A DNA stretch of 64,000 bases from Altererythrobacter sp. B11. GTDB taxonomy: Bacteria; Pseudomonadota; Alphaproteobacteria; Sphingomonadales; Sphingomonadaceae. How positions within the stretch are numbered: the first letter of the stretch is position 1; each line of letters starts with the position of its first letter. Positions 52,925 to 64,000 of this stretch are shown piece after piece. Under the pieces are notes generated by a model. That model was not told the origin of the DNA, did not search any database, and saw nothing but the letters and a program-made list of their open reading frames with translations. A program made the translations under genes and the position numbers. Location of the stretch: contig NZ_AP018498.1 in assembly GCF_003569745.1 (NCBI RefSeq), positions 248,001 to 312,000 on the forward strand, written 5' to 3'.

Positions 52925-54499
52925 TCATTCCCACTCGATCGTGCCCGGGGGCTTGGAGGTGTAGTCGTAAACCACGCGGTTGATCCCCTGCACCTCGTTC
53001 ACCAGCCGGGTGGCGACGCGTGAGAGGAAGCCGGCGTCGAAGGGATAGATGTCCGCGGTCATGCCATCGGTGCTGGTGACGGCACGCAGGGCGCACACGC
53101 TGTCGTAGGTGCGATAGTCGCCCATCACGCCCACGGTGCGCACCGGCAGCAGCACGGCGAAGGCCTGCCAGATCGCGTCATACAGGCCGGCGTTGCGGAT
53201 TTCTTCCAGATAGATGGCGTCTGCCTTGCGCAGGATGTCGCAGCGTTCGCGCGTCACTTCGCCGGGGATGCGGATCGCGAGGCCCGGCCCCGGGAAGGGA
53301 TGGCGGCCCACGAACACTTCGGGCAGGCCGAGTTCACGGCCCAGTTCGCGCACCTCGTCCTTGAACAGTTCGCGCAGCGGTTCCACCAGTGCCATGTCCA
53401 TCCGCTCGGGCAGGCCGCCGACATTGTGGTGGCTCTTGATGGTCACCGAAGGGCCGCCGGTGAAGCTGACGCTTTCGATCACATCGGGATAGAGCGTGCC
53501 CTGGGCGAGGAAATCGGCGCCGCCGATCTTGCGCGCCTCTTCCTCGAACACGTCGATGAAGGTCTTGCCGATGAATTTGCGCTTGGCTTCCGGGTCGGTC
53601 ACTCCGGCCAGACCGCCAAGGAACAGCTCTTCTGCGTCCACATGCACCAGCGGGATGTTATAATGCCCGCGGAAGAGGGAGACGACCTGCTCCGCCTCGC
53701 CCATGCGCATCAGCCCGTGATCCACGAAGACGCAGGTCAGTTGCTCGCCGATCGCCTCATGGATCAGCACGGCGGCAACGGCACTGTCCACGCCGCCCGA
53801 AAGGCCGCAGATCACGCGCTTGTCACCCACCTGCTCGCGGATTTCGGCGATCTTGGTCTTGCGGAACTCCGCCATGGTCCAGTCGCCCGCGCAGCCGCAG
53901 ACGTGGCGGACGAAATTGGCGAGCAGCTTTGCCCCGTCCGGCGTGTGCACCACTTCCGGGTGGAACTGCGTGCCGTAGAAGCGCCGCGCCTCGTCCGCGA
54001 TCACCGCGAAGGGCGCGCCGTCGCTGACCGCCACGATGCGGAAGCCCTCGGCGAAGCGGGTCACCTTGTCGCCATGGCTCATCCACACCTGATGCCGCTC
54101 GCCGACGTGCCACAGCCCGTCGAACAGCGGGCATTCCTCGGTAACTGTCAGGAAGGCGCGGCCGAACTCCCCGCCTTCGCCCGTTTCGTGTCCCGGCCGC
54201 ACTTCGCCGCCAAGCTGGTGCGTCATCACCTGCTGGCCATAGCAGATGCCCAGGATCGGCACGCCGGCTTCGAACAGCATCTGCGGGGCGCGCGGGCTGC
54301 CTTCATCGGGCACGCCGGCAGGTGAGCCGGAGAGGATGATGCCCTTGGGCTTCAGGCGGTGGAACGCCTCCTCCGCCTGGGTGAAGGGTGCGATCTCGGA
54401 ATAGACGCCCGCCTCGCGCACGCGCCGCGCGATGAGCTGCGTCACCTGGCTGCCGAAATCGACGATAAGGATGGAATCGGGAAGGTGCTGGGGATCCAT
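52925..54499 (-). CDS. guaA: GMP synthase (glutamine-hydrolysing)
   Basis: Converts XMP to GMP. 524 aa: class I glutamine amidotransferase domain with GICYGQQ (Cys86) and [11 protein letters not shown]-pyrophosphatase loop [10 protein letters not shown] near residue 235, and the C-terminal dimerisation domain ending KPPGTIEWE. Start ATG 54499. Stands alone, divergent from the urcA genes. Confidence 0.97.
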   Translation of the reverse strand: MDPQHLPDSILIVDFGSQVTQLIARRVREAGVYSEIAPFTQAEEAFHRLKPKGIILSGSPAGVPDEGSPRAPQMLFEAGVPILGICYGQQVMTHQLGGEVRPGHETGEGGEFGRAFLTVTEECPLFDGLWHVGERHQVWMSHGDKVTRFAEGFRIVAVSDGAPFAVIADEARRFYGTQFHPEVVHTPDGAKLLANFVRHVCGCAGDWTMAEFRKTKIAEIREQVGDKRVICGLSGGVDSAVAAVLIHEAIGEQLTCVFVDHGLMRMGEAEQVVSLFRGHYNIPLVHVDAEELFLGGLAGVTDPEAKRKFIGKTFIDVFEEEARKIGGADFLAQGTLYPDVIESVSFTGGPSVTIKSHHNVGGLPERMDMALVEPLRELFKDEVRELGRELGLPEVFVGRHPFPGPGLAIRIPGEVTRERCDILRKADAIYLEEIRNAGLYDAIWQAFAVLLPVRTVGVMGDYRTYDSVCALRAVTSTDGMTADIYPFDAGFLSRVATRLVNEVQGINRVVYDYTSKPPGTIEWE

Positions 54500-54625
54500 G
54501 GCCAGCCGTTAGTCGCTCCGCCCGCGCGCTGTCCAGCCGCCGGAGCGCACAGCCCCCTTCATGTCCCCACCAAGCGTAAAGAAAGGTCAAAAATGCGGTT
54601 GCAAAATGCGCAACACTTCTCGCGC

Positions 54626-54641
54626 ATTTCGCATTTGCACA
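54626..54641 (+). promoter_or_regulatory. Shared motif upstream of the first urcA gene
   Basis: ATTTCGCATTTGCACA occurs 95 bp before the urcA ATG; nearly the same sequence (ATTTCGCATTTGCGCA at 55323-55338) occurs 83 bp before the second urcA gene. Additional ATGCG/TTGC half-sites flank the first copy. Confidence 0.5.
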
Positions 54642-54736
54642 ATGGCGGGCCGCAACGCAGATAGGCGCCAACGAAAAACGACAACGAGGGATGATCTGCG
54701 AAAGGCGGCCGAACCCAGTTTGAAGGAACCAACGCC

Positions 54737-55057
54737 ATGCGCAAGACCATCATCACTGCCTTCGCCGCCCTGACCGTTGCCGGCGCTATCGCCAGCCCGG
54801 CTGCTGCGGCCGATGCCACTGCCCCCTCCGTGACTGTCAGCACTGCCGATCTCGACCTGTCGTCGAGCGCCGGCCGCGAGACGCTCGAAAGCCGTATCGA
54901 TGCGGCGGTGAACAATGTGTGCCGCCGTCCCGATGTGCGCGACCTCCGCGCCAATATGGCCTGGGAAGAATGCAAGGCGGAAGCCCGGTCCTCCGCGCTG
55001 ACCGAGACGGCCTTCGCCCGTCCCTTTGCCGGCGTGGAACTGGCCAGCTGGTTCTGA
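54737..55057 (+). CDS. UrcA family secreted protein (first copy)
   Basis: 106 aa. Signal peptide MRKTIITAFAALTVAGAIASPAAAA, then the UrcA domain: VTVSTADLDLSSSAGRETLESRIDAAVNNVC and a second cysteine in EECKAEA (Cys62, Cys79, probably a disulfide). UrcA proteins are small periplasmic proteins found mostly in sphingomonads and caulobacters; function unknown. A paralogue lies at 55422. GAAGGAACC precedes the ATG. Confidence 0.9.
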   Translation: MRKTIITAFAALTVAGAIASPAAAADATAPSVTVSTADLDLSSSAGRETLESRIDAAVNNVCRRPDVRDLRANMAWEECKAEARSSALTETAFARPFAGVELASWF

Positions 55058-55137
55058 CCCGACCCCATTCCGAAGGACGGCGTTACCGCCCGCTGCGGCG
55101 GCACGCCTCCTTCGCATAAATTCAAAGAGGAATTGAA

Positions 55138-55221
55138 ATGATCCACCTGATGAAGCGTATATTCGAATCCTACGTCTCCCACGCGGGCCGCTATCCGGTC
55201 CCGATGATGTGGACGATCTGA
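55138..55221 (+). CDS. Putative 27-aa small protein
   Basis: AAAGAGG lies 7-8 bp before the ATG; the peptide is MIHLMKRIFESYVSHAGRYP followed by VPMMWTI. Amphipathic and basic. A textbook terminator begins 28 bp after the stop, so the urcA transcript would include it. Real translation is uncertain. Confidence 0.5.
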   Translation: MIHLMKRIFESYVSHAGRYPVPMMWTI

Positions 55222-55248
55222 GGATCGACTCAGCACGAAATTAAGTCA

Positions 55249-55270
55249 CGGGCCGCCACTTGGCGGCCCG
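55249..55270 (+). terminator. Intrinsic terminator after the first urcA unit
   Basis: CGGGCCGCC, loop ACTT, GGCGGCCCG, then TTTCTTTTTA. Strong stem and T-run. Confidence 0.93.
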
Positions 55271-55322
55271 TTTCTTTTTAGACGCAAATCATTTCGTGCA
55301 TTTTTAGCAATTCCACCCGCAT

Positions 55323-55338
55323 ATTTCGCATTTGCGCA
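55323..55338 (+). promoter_or_regulatory. Shared motif upstream of the second urcA gene
   Basis: ATTTCGCATTTGCGCA, one base different from 54626-54641 and at a comparable distance from the start codon (83 bp). Confidence 0.5.
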
Positions 55339-55421
55339 GCCGCATGGACCCATGCACCTTGGCTGCAGAGGGAATTCACGATGTCGCCCCCGGGCGGCCG
55401 GACACTCGAAAGGACTGTTCC

Positions 55422-58399
<2,978 letters not shown>

Positions 58400-58400
58400 T

Positions 58401-58440
58401 CGCATGCCGGAGCGCGGGGCCTGCCGCGCTCCGGCATGCG
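58401..58440 (+). terminator. Intrinsic hairpin after gyrB
   Basis: A perfect 17-bp inverted repeat (CGCATGCCGGAGCGCGG and its complement) with loop GGCCTG, followed by CGTTTCACG. It begins 1 bp after the gyrB stop. Confidence 0.8.
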
Positions 58441-58477
58441 CGTTTCACGAGCGGGCTCGCCCCCACTGCAAAATTAT

Positions 58478-58489
58478 GTATCATGCTAC
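58478..58489. promoter_or_regulatory. MarR-type operator candidate 1
   Basis: GTATCATGCTAC, of the form GTA-N6-TAC, 50 bp upstream of the marR start. Related sites occur at 59083, 62558 and 62654. Confidence 0.6.
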
Positions 58490-58539
58490 GCGGATAAGGC
58501 GCCGCGGCAGGGAAGCCGCGCGCAGCGAAGGGACCGGGC

Positions 58540-59058
58540 ATGAGCTTCAAGGGCGAAAGCACATTCGATCATTGGGCCAAGCGTTTCCACGAGCAATATG
58601 AGGAAGATTCGCGGCTGGAGAAGGAGTTCAAGCTCACCCGCAAGCTTGTGCTCACGGCCCGCCGCTGGACTTCCTATGTCGATGATCTGGTGCGCAAGCG
58701 CACCGGCCATTCGCGGGCGCGGTGGCAAACGCTCTCCGCGCTCACCTTCATCGAGGGCCGCGTGGGCACGCTGGATCTTGCACGACACATGGCGGTGCGC
58801 TGGCCCACTCTGATCCGCACCCTCAACGAGATGGAAGCCGAAGGGTTGGTGAAGCGCGAGCCCGATCCCGATGACGGGCGGATGCGCCTGATCTCCATCA
58901 CGCCGGAGGGCCGCCGCGTGATGAGCCGAGTGCGCGACGTGCTGGATCCCGCGCGCAGCAAGGTGCTTGCCTCCTTCAGCGACGAGGAACTGGTGGTGGC
59001 GGAGCAGGTGCTCGACCGGCTGTTCCAGCACCTGGTCGAGGAGTTCGACGACACATAA
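58540..59058 (+). CDS. MarR-family transcriptional regulator
   Basis: 172 aa. Winged helix: WQTLSALTFIEGRVGTLDLARHMAVRWPTLIRTLNEMEAEGLVKREPDPDDGRMRLISITPEG, with the wing DPDDGRMR. The helical ends form the dimer interface. It heads a plus-strand pair with the IlvD/Edd-like gene, and matching palindromes lie before both and before the FAD oxidoreductase and TonB genes, so it likely represses a small regulon released by an aromatic or sugar-acid ligand. Confidence 0.92.
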   Translation: MSFKGESTFDHWAKRFHEQYEEDSRLEKEFKLTRKLVLTARRWTSYVDDLVRKRTGHSRARWQTLSALTFIEGRVGTLDLARHMAVRWPTLIRTLNEMEAEGLVKREPDPDDGRMRLISITPEGRRVMSRVRDVLDPARSKVLASFSDEELVVAEQVLDRLFQHLVEEFDDT

Positions 59059-59082
59059 TGGCAATACTTGCGTCGCTAACAA

Positions 59083-59094
59083 GTAGGATGCTAC
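59083..59094. promoter_or_regulatory. MarR-type operator candidate 2
   Basis: GTAGGATGCTAC lies 52 bp before the dehydratase start, almost the same distance as site 1 from marR. Confidence 0.6.
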
Positions 59095-59146
59095 GCTCTT
59101 CATAATGATGGGAAGGCGCGCGGCGCCGCGATTTTGGGAGCTTTCA

Positions 59147-60802
59147 ATGGTGCTACGCAGCCTCTCCGCCAACTCGCCCGGCCGCCGCGCCAATTGGAAG
59201 GCGCTGGGCCTCAGCCAGAAAGACATGGAAAAGCCCAAGATCGCGGTGGTCAATTCCTCCAGCGAATTGGCGATCTGCTACGCCCATCTCGACGGCATAG
59301 CGAAGTTGGTGAAGGAAGAGATCCGCGCTGCCGGCGGCGTTCCCTTCGAAGTGCGCACCGCCGCCCCTTCCGACTTCATCACCGGCGCGGCGAAGAGCGG
59401 CAGCTATATCCTGGCCGGCCGCGACATCATCGCCAATGACATCGAAGTGCAGGTGGAAGCTGCGCTGCTCGACGGCATGATCTGCCTGACGAGCTGTGAC
59501 AAGACGCCGCCGGGCCATCTGATGGCCGCCGCGCGGCTGAACATCCCCACGATCCTGGTGATCGGCGGCTATCAGGCGGCGGGCCAGATCGACGGCCAAT
59601 GGGTGGATGTGGAAGATGTCTGGTCCGGCGCGGTGGGCGAACGGTTCGGCGGCAAGCCGAAGTTCCCGGTGGACCAGATGGCGGAGAATGCGATCACCGG
59701 CCCCGGCGTCTGCGCCGGCATGGCCACCGCGAACACCATGCATTGCGTGGTCGAGGCGCTGGGCATGGCGCTGCCCGGCCATGCGCCGGTGCGCGGCAAC
59801 AGCCCCAAGATGCAGGCCAATGCCCGCGCCGCCGCGCGCCGCATCGTGGACATGGTGGGGGAGGATCTGCGCCCGCGCCAGATCCTGACCGAGGGCGCCT
59901 TCCGCAATGCGGTGGCGACGGTGCTCGCCGTCTCCGGCTCGATCAACGCGATCAAGCACCTGCAGGCGGTGGCGGTGGAGGCCGAGACCGACATCGACAT
60001 CTATGCCCTGTGGGAAGAGATGAGCGACGTGCCCGTGCTCTCCGCCGTGCGCCCCACAGGCGATGTGCGGATCGAGCAGTTCGAAGATGCCGGCGGCGCC
60101 CAGGCGATCCTCAAGCGGCTGGAAGACCGCATCGACACCGATGTGCTGACCTGCAACGGCAAGACGCTGGCGGAGAACCTGGCGGACTATGTCATCCCGG
60201 GGCCGGAGGTGATCCATGCGGTGGACGATCCGGTGGGCGAAGGCCCGGCGATCGCCATCCTGCGCGGCAATTTCGCCGAAACCGCCGTGGTGCGGCTGGG
60301 CATTCGCGACGGATCGCGGCCGGAGGAATTTTCCGGCCCGGCCCGCGTGTTCGAAGATAGCGGCGAATGCATGGACGCCATCGCCGCCGGCGTGGTGCAG
60401 GAAGGCGATGTGGTGATCGCGCGCAACCAGGGGCTGAAAGGCGGGCCGGCCATGGGCGGCGGCGCCAGCGCCATCCTGTTCGCGCTGGATGCGGCGGGCC
60501 TTGCCAAGACCACCGCCTTCGTCACCGACGGGCAGCTTTCGGGCCTGTGCCTGAAGGGCTTGACCGTGGCCGAGGTGTCCCCCGAAGCGGCGACCGACGG
60601 CGCGATCGGCAAGGTGCGCGATGGCGACATCGTGAGGATCAGCGTCGCCAATCGCAGCATCGACCTGGATGTGGCGGCGGATGAACTGGCCGCGCGGCAG
60701 GGTCCGGGGCTGCGCATGCCGGCCACCGGCTACCTCAGCAATTTCCGCGCGGCGGCGCGGCCGCTCTCCACCGGGGGCGTGCTGCTGCCCGAGAAGGGCT
60801 GA
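59147..60802 (+). CDS. IlvD/Edd-family Fe-S dehydratase
   Basis: 551 aa. All three cluster cysteines expected for the [2Fe-2S] members are present: Cys44 (ELAICYAHLDG), Cys117 (LTSCDKT) and Cys189 (GPGVCAGMATANTM). C-terminal TDGQLSG and VSPEAATDGAIGKVRDGD are conserved. The family includes dihydroxyacid dehydratase and sugar-acid dehydratases (arabinonate, xylonate). Divergent residues around the motifs and the catabolic context favour a sugar- or hydroxy-acid dehydratase over IlvD itself. GGGAG precedes ATG 59147; an earlier frame start at 59105 overlaps the operator. Confidence 0.87.
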   Translation: MVLRSLSANSPGRRANWKALGLSQKDMEKPKIAVVNSSSELAICYAHLDGIAKLVKEEIRAAGGVPFEVRTAAPSDFITGAAKSGSYILAGRDIIANDIEVQVEAALLDGMICLTSCDKTPPGHLMAAARLNIPTILVIGGYQAAGQIDGQWVDVEDVWSGAVGERFGGKPKFPVDQMAENAITGPGVCAGMATANTMHCVVEALGMALPGHAPVRGNSPKMQANARAAARRIVDMVGEDLRPRQILTEGAFRNAVATVLAVSGSINAIKHLQAVAVEAETDIDIYALWEEMSDVPVLSAVRPTGDVRIEQFEDAGGAQAILKRLEDRIDTDVLTCNGKTLAENLADYVIPGPEVIHAVDDPVGEGPAIAILRGNFAETAVVRLGIRDGSRPEEFSGPARVFEDSGECMDAIAAGVVQEGDVVIARNQGLKGGPAMGGGASAILFALDAAGLAKTTAFVTDGQLSGLCLKGLTVAEVSPEAATDGAIGKVRDGDIVRISVANRSIDLDVAADELAARQGPGLRMPATGYLSNFRAAARPLSTGGVLLPEKG

Positions 60803-61021
60803 CCCTGCGGGCGACGGCTGGCACTGCGCCGGCCGCGCCCTTTCCTACATAGACCGCGACGGGCGAAAGGGCGGCCATGGGGCCGGCCTATCCCCTTCGT
60901 TTTGCGCTATTTTCCATCCCCCATGCGGGCGTGGATTTTTCTGCGATGAACCCTGTTCTAAGGTGTTCCAGCGTGTTCCAGCCATGCCCCCGCAGCGCCG
61001 CCCGGCGGCGAGCGGCGGCGC
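60803..61021. other. Intergenic region with dispersed repeat copy C
   Basis: 219 bp between the convergent ends of the dehydratase and the FAD oxidoreductase. Only the repeat at 60933-60981 stands out. Confidence 0.5.
60933..60981 (+). repeat. Dispersed intergenic repeat, copy C
   Basis: GGATTTTTCTGCG, then ATGAACCCTGTTCTAAGG, TGTTCCAGCG and TGTTCCAG. It has one additional 10-bp TGTTCYA unit compared with copies A and B. Confidence 0.8.
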
Positions 61022-62518
61022 CTATTGCGCCGCCGCTTCCGCGGCCGCCCCGGCGGCGGCCACGGCCACATCGTCGCTCAGATGCGCGCCCTGTTCGCGC
61101 AGCACGCCGCGAATTTCGCCCACATCCACCGCGCGGGGCTGCACGCCGCGATTGGCCGCCACCGCCGCCGCGGCACCCGCCGCGTGGCCGGTCAGCCAGC
61201 ACTGCGGGATCTCGCGCATGAAGCCGTGGCTGTTGGCGTCGCAGGAGATGTGCCGTCCGCCCACCAGTAGCCCGTCCAGCTGGCGCGGCACGATCGCGCC
61301 ATAGGGGACGGAGATGATCGGGAACTTGGGGCTGATCGAAGGGCTGATGCCCACCTCATCCGCCACGGGCGTGCCGTTGCCCCAGTCCTTCCGCTCGATC
61401 CGGCCCAGCCCGGCGAGGCGGCGGGTGTGCCGCACGCCCAGCTGGCTGGCGCTCTGCAGGCTGAACACATGCTCGAACCCCGGCGCATGGTCGCGGAAGA
61501 AGCGGCAGTGCCCTTCCATCAGCCGGTGGCTGCGAATCTCCACCTCGGTCATGTCGTCCACGTCGAGCGCCGAGAGGCCGGACTGGCGGGGGCCGAGGAA
61601 CAGCGCAATGTCCTTGCGCCAGCTGACGTATGGCGTCTGGAAGAAGCCCAGCTCCTCCCGCCCGCGCTCCATGAACTGGCGCAGCTGGTCGGGATTGTGG
61701 ACCTTCCAGTCGATCCAGCGGTCCATGTCCACGCCGCCCAGCACCCAGCCGGTGTTCATCGAATGGTGGACGTCGCCCTCCTCGATATCGGTATCGAACT
61801 GGGCGCCGGCGCGGGCGAACATGTCGCCATCGCCGGTGGTGTCCACCACCACCTTGGCGAGCAGGGCGTTGCGGCCGGCCTTGGATTCGAAGATCACACC
61901 CTTCGCCGCGCCATCTTCCACCAGCGGGCGCGCGGCCCAGGCGTGGAACACGATGCGCACGCCCGCCTGCAGCAGCATTTCCTGGTTGTTGAGCTTCATC
62001 CGCTCCGGATCGAGCGTGGGCGCCCATTGCACGATGCCGTGGAACGCCGTCGTGCGCTGGCCCCAATAGGCCGCCTTCGCCTCGTCACGGCTGCCCCAGT
62101 CCTCCCGCGGAGGGCCGGCGACGGCTTCGGGCGGCATGCGGTCGATGAAATGGCGAGCATAGCCCTGGATCACATGGTTGCCCTGCCAATCCGTCATCCG
62201 GTCGATCCACATGACGAGCCCGCCGGTGGAGAGCCCGCCGAGGCAGTTGTAGCGTTCGACCAGCGTGACATCCGCGCCCGCCTTGGCCGCCGCCCAGGCC
62301 GCCGCGCAGCCGGCGGGACCGCCGCCGATCACCGCCACGTCGCACTGGTGATAGATGTCGATGTCCCGCGCATCCTCGCGGATCGTGCCCCCGCCATTGG
62401 GCGGCGGCAGGTTGCGGCCGGAGCTTTCGAACACGTCGGAACCGAGGAAGCGATCCTCCCCATGCCCTTCGATTCGCTGCATGCGCGGCCGTTCGCCGCC
62501 GTTGTTCTGGTCCGCCAT
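61022..62518 (-). CDS. FAD-dependent oxidoreductase (PF12831-like)
   Basis: 498 aa. The dinucleotide-binding motif CDVAVIGGGPAGCAAAWAAAKAGADVTLVER spans about residues 58-90, followed by NCLGGLSTGG, VVDTTGDGDMFARAGA and a C-terminal FAD contact LLVGGRHISCDANSHGFMREIPQCWLTGHAAG. The substrate is unknown; family members act on sugars, amines or polyketides. The N-terminal 55 residues are polar and precede the fold. Divergent from the TonB gene; its upstream region carries GTAGGTAGTTAC on the minus strand. Confidence 0.85.
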   Translation of the reverse strand: MADQNNGGERPRMQRIEGHGEDRFLGSDVFESSGRNLPPPNGGGTIREDARDIDIYHQCDVAVIGGGPAGCAAAWAAAKAGADVTLVERYNCLGGLSTGGLVMWIDRMTDWQGNHVIQGYARHFIDRMPPEAVAGPPREDWGSRDEAKAAYWGQRTTAFHGIVQWAPTLDPERMKLNNQEMLLQAGVRIVFHAWAARPLVEDGAAKGVIFESKAGRNALLAKVVVDTTGDGDMFARAGAQFDTDIEEGDVHHSMNTGWVLGGVDMDRWIDWKVHNPDQLRQFMERGREELGFFQTPYVSWRKDIALFLGPRQSGLSALDVDDMTEVEIRSHRLMEGHCRFFRDHAPGFEHVFSLQSASQLGVRHTRRLAGLGRIERKDWGNGTPVADEVGISPSISPKFPIISVPYGAIVPRQLDGLLVGGRHISCDANSHGFMREIPQCWLTGHAAGAAAAVAANRGVQPRAVDVGEIRGVLREQGAHLSDDVAVAAAGAAAEAAAQ

Positions 62519-62557
62519 CGCGCCTTCGCCTTCCCGTTCAGATGCTCACAAGTTTGC

Positions 62558-62569
62558 GTAACTACCTAC
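62558..62569. promoter_or_regulatory. MarR-type operator candidate 3
   Basis: GTAACTACCTAC (minus strand GTAGGTAGTTAC) keeps the GTA-N6-TAC frame, 39 bp upstream of the FAD oxidoreductase start; weaker match than the other three. Confidence 0.45.
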
Positions 62570-62653
62570 TGGTATTCATATCGTCCACGCGTTCAAACCC
62601 CCAATCTGCGCGCCGGAACGAAATCTTCTCCGTTGATCCGCGTCTCCAACTAC

Positions 62654-62665
62654 GTATGATGCTAC
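62654..62665. promoter_or_regulatory. MarR-type operator candidate 4
   Basis: GTATGATGCTAC, 85 bp before the TonB receptor start; one base different from site 1. Confidence 0.6.
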
Positions 62666-62750
62666 TATCTTTGGGCGTCGGAACAGGTGTTCCGCCGGCA
62701 GGGATTCGAAGGGCATGGCCGAAAAAGGCCAGCTCACTGGGGAGAGACAA

Positions 62751-64000
62751 ATGGGAAAAGTGATTCGGCCCCGCGGCCATAAGTCCGTCCTTGCATGTTC
62801 CACCGCCATGCTCCTGCTCGTGCCCGCCGCGGCCCGGGCGCAGGACGCCGGAGCCAACGATCCTCCCCCCGCCCCTGCTGCCGCCCCCGCGAATACAGAC
62901 GCGGCCGAACCCGCCGGCCAGCCCATCGTCGTCACCGGATCGCGCATCCAGCGGCGCGATTTCAACTCCGAAAGCCCGATCGTCACCCTGTCCGACACCT
63001 TGCTGGAAAACACTGGCGAAGTCGGGCTGGACCAGGCGCTGAACGAATTGCCGCAATTCGGCGGGGGCGCCAACCAGATCACCAGCGCCACCGATATTCA
63101 GGCCACCCCCACCAGCTCGCCCGGTATCGCCACGGTCAATCTCCGCGGTCTTGGCGCCAATCGCACGCTGGTCCTGCTCGACGGCCGCCGCACGCAGCCG
63201 GCCAACGCCAGCCTGGTGGTGGACCTCAACACCATCCCCGTGGCCGCACTGGACGGGGTGGAGATCATCACCGGCGGCGCAGCTGCCACCTATGGTGCGG
63301 ACGCGGTGGCCGGCGTGGTCAATTTCCGGCTCAAGCGCAATTTCCAGGGCGTGGAGCTGGACGGCCAGTGGGGCCAGAGCTTCCGCGGCGACGGCGCGCA
63401 ATACAAGTTCAGCGCGCTGCTCGGTTCCGACTTCGCCGATGGGCGCGGCAATGCCATGATCGGCCTCACCTATCAGAAGCGCGGCGGCGTCTATCTGCGC
63501 GACCGGCCGTTCTACGAAGCCGCCTTCACCGATCCCAACACGCCCGGCCGCAACGTATGGCCCAATTTCGGCGGCTTCAACGGCACCTCCACCCAGGCGG
63601 CCTATGATTCCGTGTTCGTGCCCAAAGGCTATGCCCCGGGGGACGTACCCAACGGCACGCAGCTGTTCTTCAACACCGCACCCACGGTGGGAGAGGCAAC
63701 GCTGTTCTCCGTCGCCCCCGGCTCCGTCAGCGGCGCACCCGCGCCCGGGTTCGAAGGAACGCTTTATCCGGACAACAAATTGCTGGCGGACGGCACGCTG
63801 TCGCCCAATTCCTATCCGGGCCTGCTGTCCAGCCCGATGGAACGCTATTCCATGTTCGCCACCGGCTATTACGAAGTGGCCGACAACATCGAATTCTACG
63901 TGCAGGGGAATTTCGACCAGAACGAGACGATGACCGAGATCATCGGCTATTCCCCCGCCTTCAACCAATGGTCCGTCACCGTGCCGCGGGACGGCGCGCA
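62751..64000 (+). CDS. TonB-dependent receptor (C-terminal part beyond the window)
   Basis: About 416 codons are visible; the gene runs off the right edge. Signal peptide to about residue 30 (PAAARA), TonB-box region QPIVVTGSRI at 57-66, plug with LNELPQFGGGA, RGLGANRTLVLLDGRRTQ and TGGAAATYGADAVAGVVNF, then barrel strands. GGGGAGAGACAA precedes ATG 62751. Likely imports the substrate handled by the adjacent dehydratase and FAD oxidoreductase, since all have MarR-type sites; the ligand is unknown. Confidence 0.92.
   Translation, partial: MGKVIRPRGHKSVLACSTAMLLLVPAAARAQDAGANDPPPAPAAAPANTDAAEPAGQPIVVTGSRIQRRDFNSESPIVTLSDTLLENTGEVGLDQALNELPQFGGGANQITSATDIQATPTSSPGIATVNLRGLGANRTLVLLDGRRTQPANASLVVDLNTIPVAALDGVEIITGGAAATYGADAVAGVVNFRLKRNFQGVELDGQWGQSFRGDGAQYKFSALLGSDFADGRGNAMIGLTYQKRGGVYLRDRPFYEAAFTDPNTPGRNVWPNFGGFNGTSTQAAYDSVFVPKGYAPGDVPNGTQLFFNTAPTVGEATLFSVAPGSVSGAPAPGFEGTLYPDNKLLADGTLSPNSYPGLLSSPMERYSMFATGYYEVADNIEFYVQGNFDQNETMTEIIGYSPAFNQWSVTVPRDGA

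Overview
The window is GC-rich, densely coded chromosomal DNA from an alphaproteobacterium of the Sphingomonadales, probably Erythrobacteraceae or Novosphingobium-like. Pointers are two UrcA-family genes, three TonB receptors with sphingomonad-type plugs, a LOV/HWE photoreceptor kinase of the Erythrobacter EL346 kind, and tetrahydrofolate-dependent LigM plus the protocatechuate 4,5-cleavage genes in the style of Sphingobium SYK-6. No phage, insertion sequence, CRISPR array or rRNA was seen. Family assignments rest on reading the translations; no database was searched.

Layout. 1-5.7 kb: start of ubiG (minus), lysC, a nitronate monooxygenase-like gene, a vanillin-type aldehyde dehydrogenase, a GST and a TMEM165/GDT1 gene preceded by a probable yybP-ykoY Mn2+ riboswitch. 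5.7-15.8 kb: esterase, ligM, a VOC protein, a five-gene minus-strand operon (amidohydrolase, SDR, LigF-like GST, MDR reductase, TauD dioxygenase), a second aldehyde dehydrogenase and a MetE-like methyltransferase. 15.9-22.9 kb: TonB receptor, LigW-like decarboxylase and NTF2-like protein, divergent from a LigD/LigL-like SDR and an exported dienelactone hydrolase. 23-31.9 kb: the protocatechuate 4,5-cleavage cluster, with ligJ, DUF2218, ligA, ligB, ligC and extra genes on the minus strand and ligK-ligU on the plus strand. LigI, the PDC hydrolase, is not in the window.

32-43.9 kb: a four-gene operon (CocE/NonD hydrolase, tandem NTF2, two DUF3237), small exported proteins, ppk2, argB, yggT, a lipoprotein, marC, the LOV kinase with its response regulator, a Lon-N protein and a CnoX-like thioredoxin. 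44-51 kb: tRNA-Gly(GCC), then a minus-strand set of Rieske oxygenase, LysR regulator, aromatic-acid MFS transporter and TonB receptor. 51-58.4 kb: a divergent SDR/TetR pair, guaA, the urcA pair and gyrB. 58.5-64 kb: a MarR regulator, an IlvD/Edd-like dehydratase, an FAD oxidoreductase and a TonB receptor cut by the window end. Each of these four last genes has a related GTA-N6-TAC palindrome upstream.

Together the accessory genes describe lignin-derived aromatic catabolism: outer-membrane uptake, dimer or side-chain processing (SDRs, GSTs, NTF2-like protein, LigW-like decarboxylase), O-demethylation (LigM, Rieske oxygenase), ring cleavage (LigAB) and conversion to pyruvate and oxaloacetate (LigC, U, J, K). 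They are interleaved with ordinary housekeeping genes.
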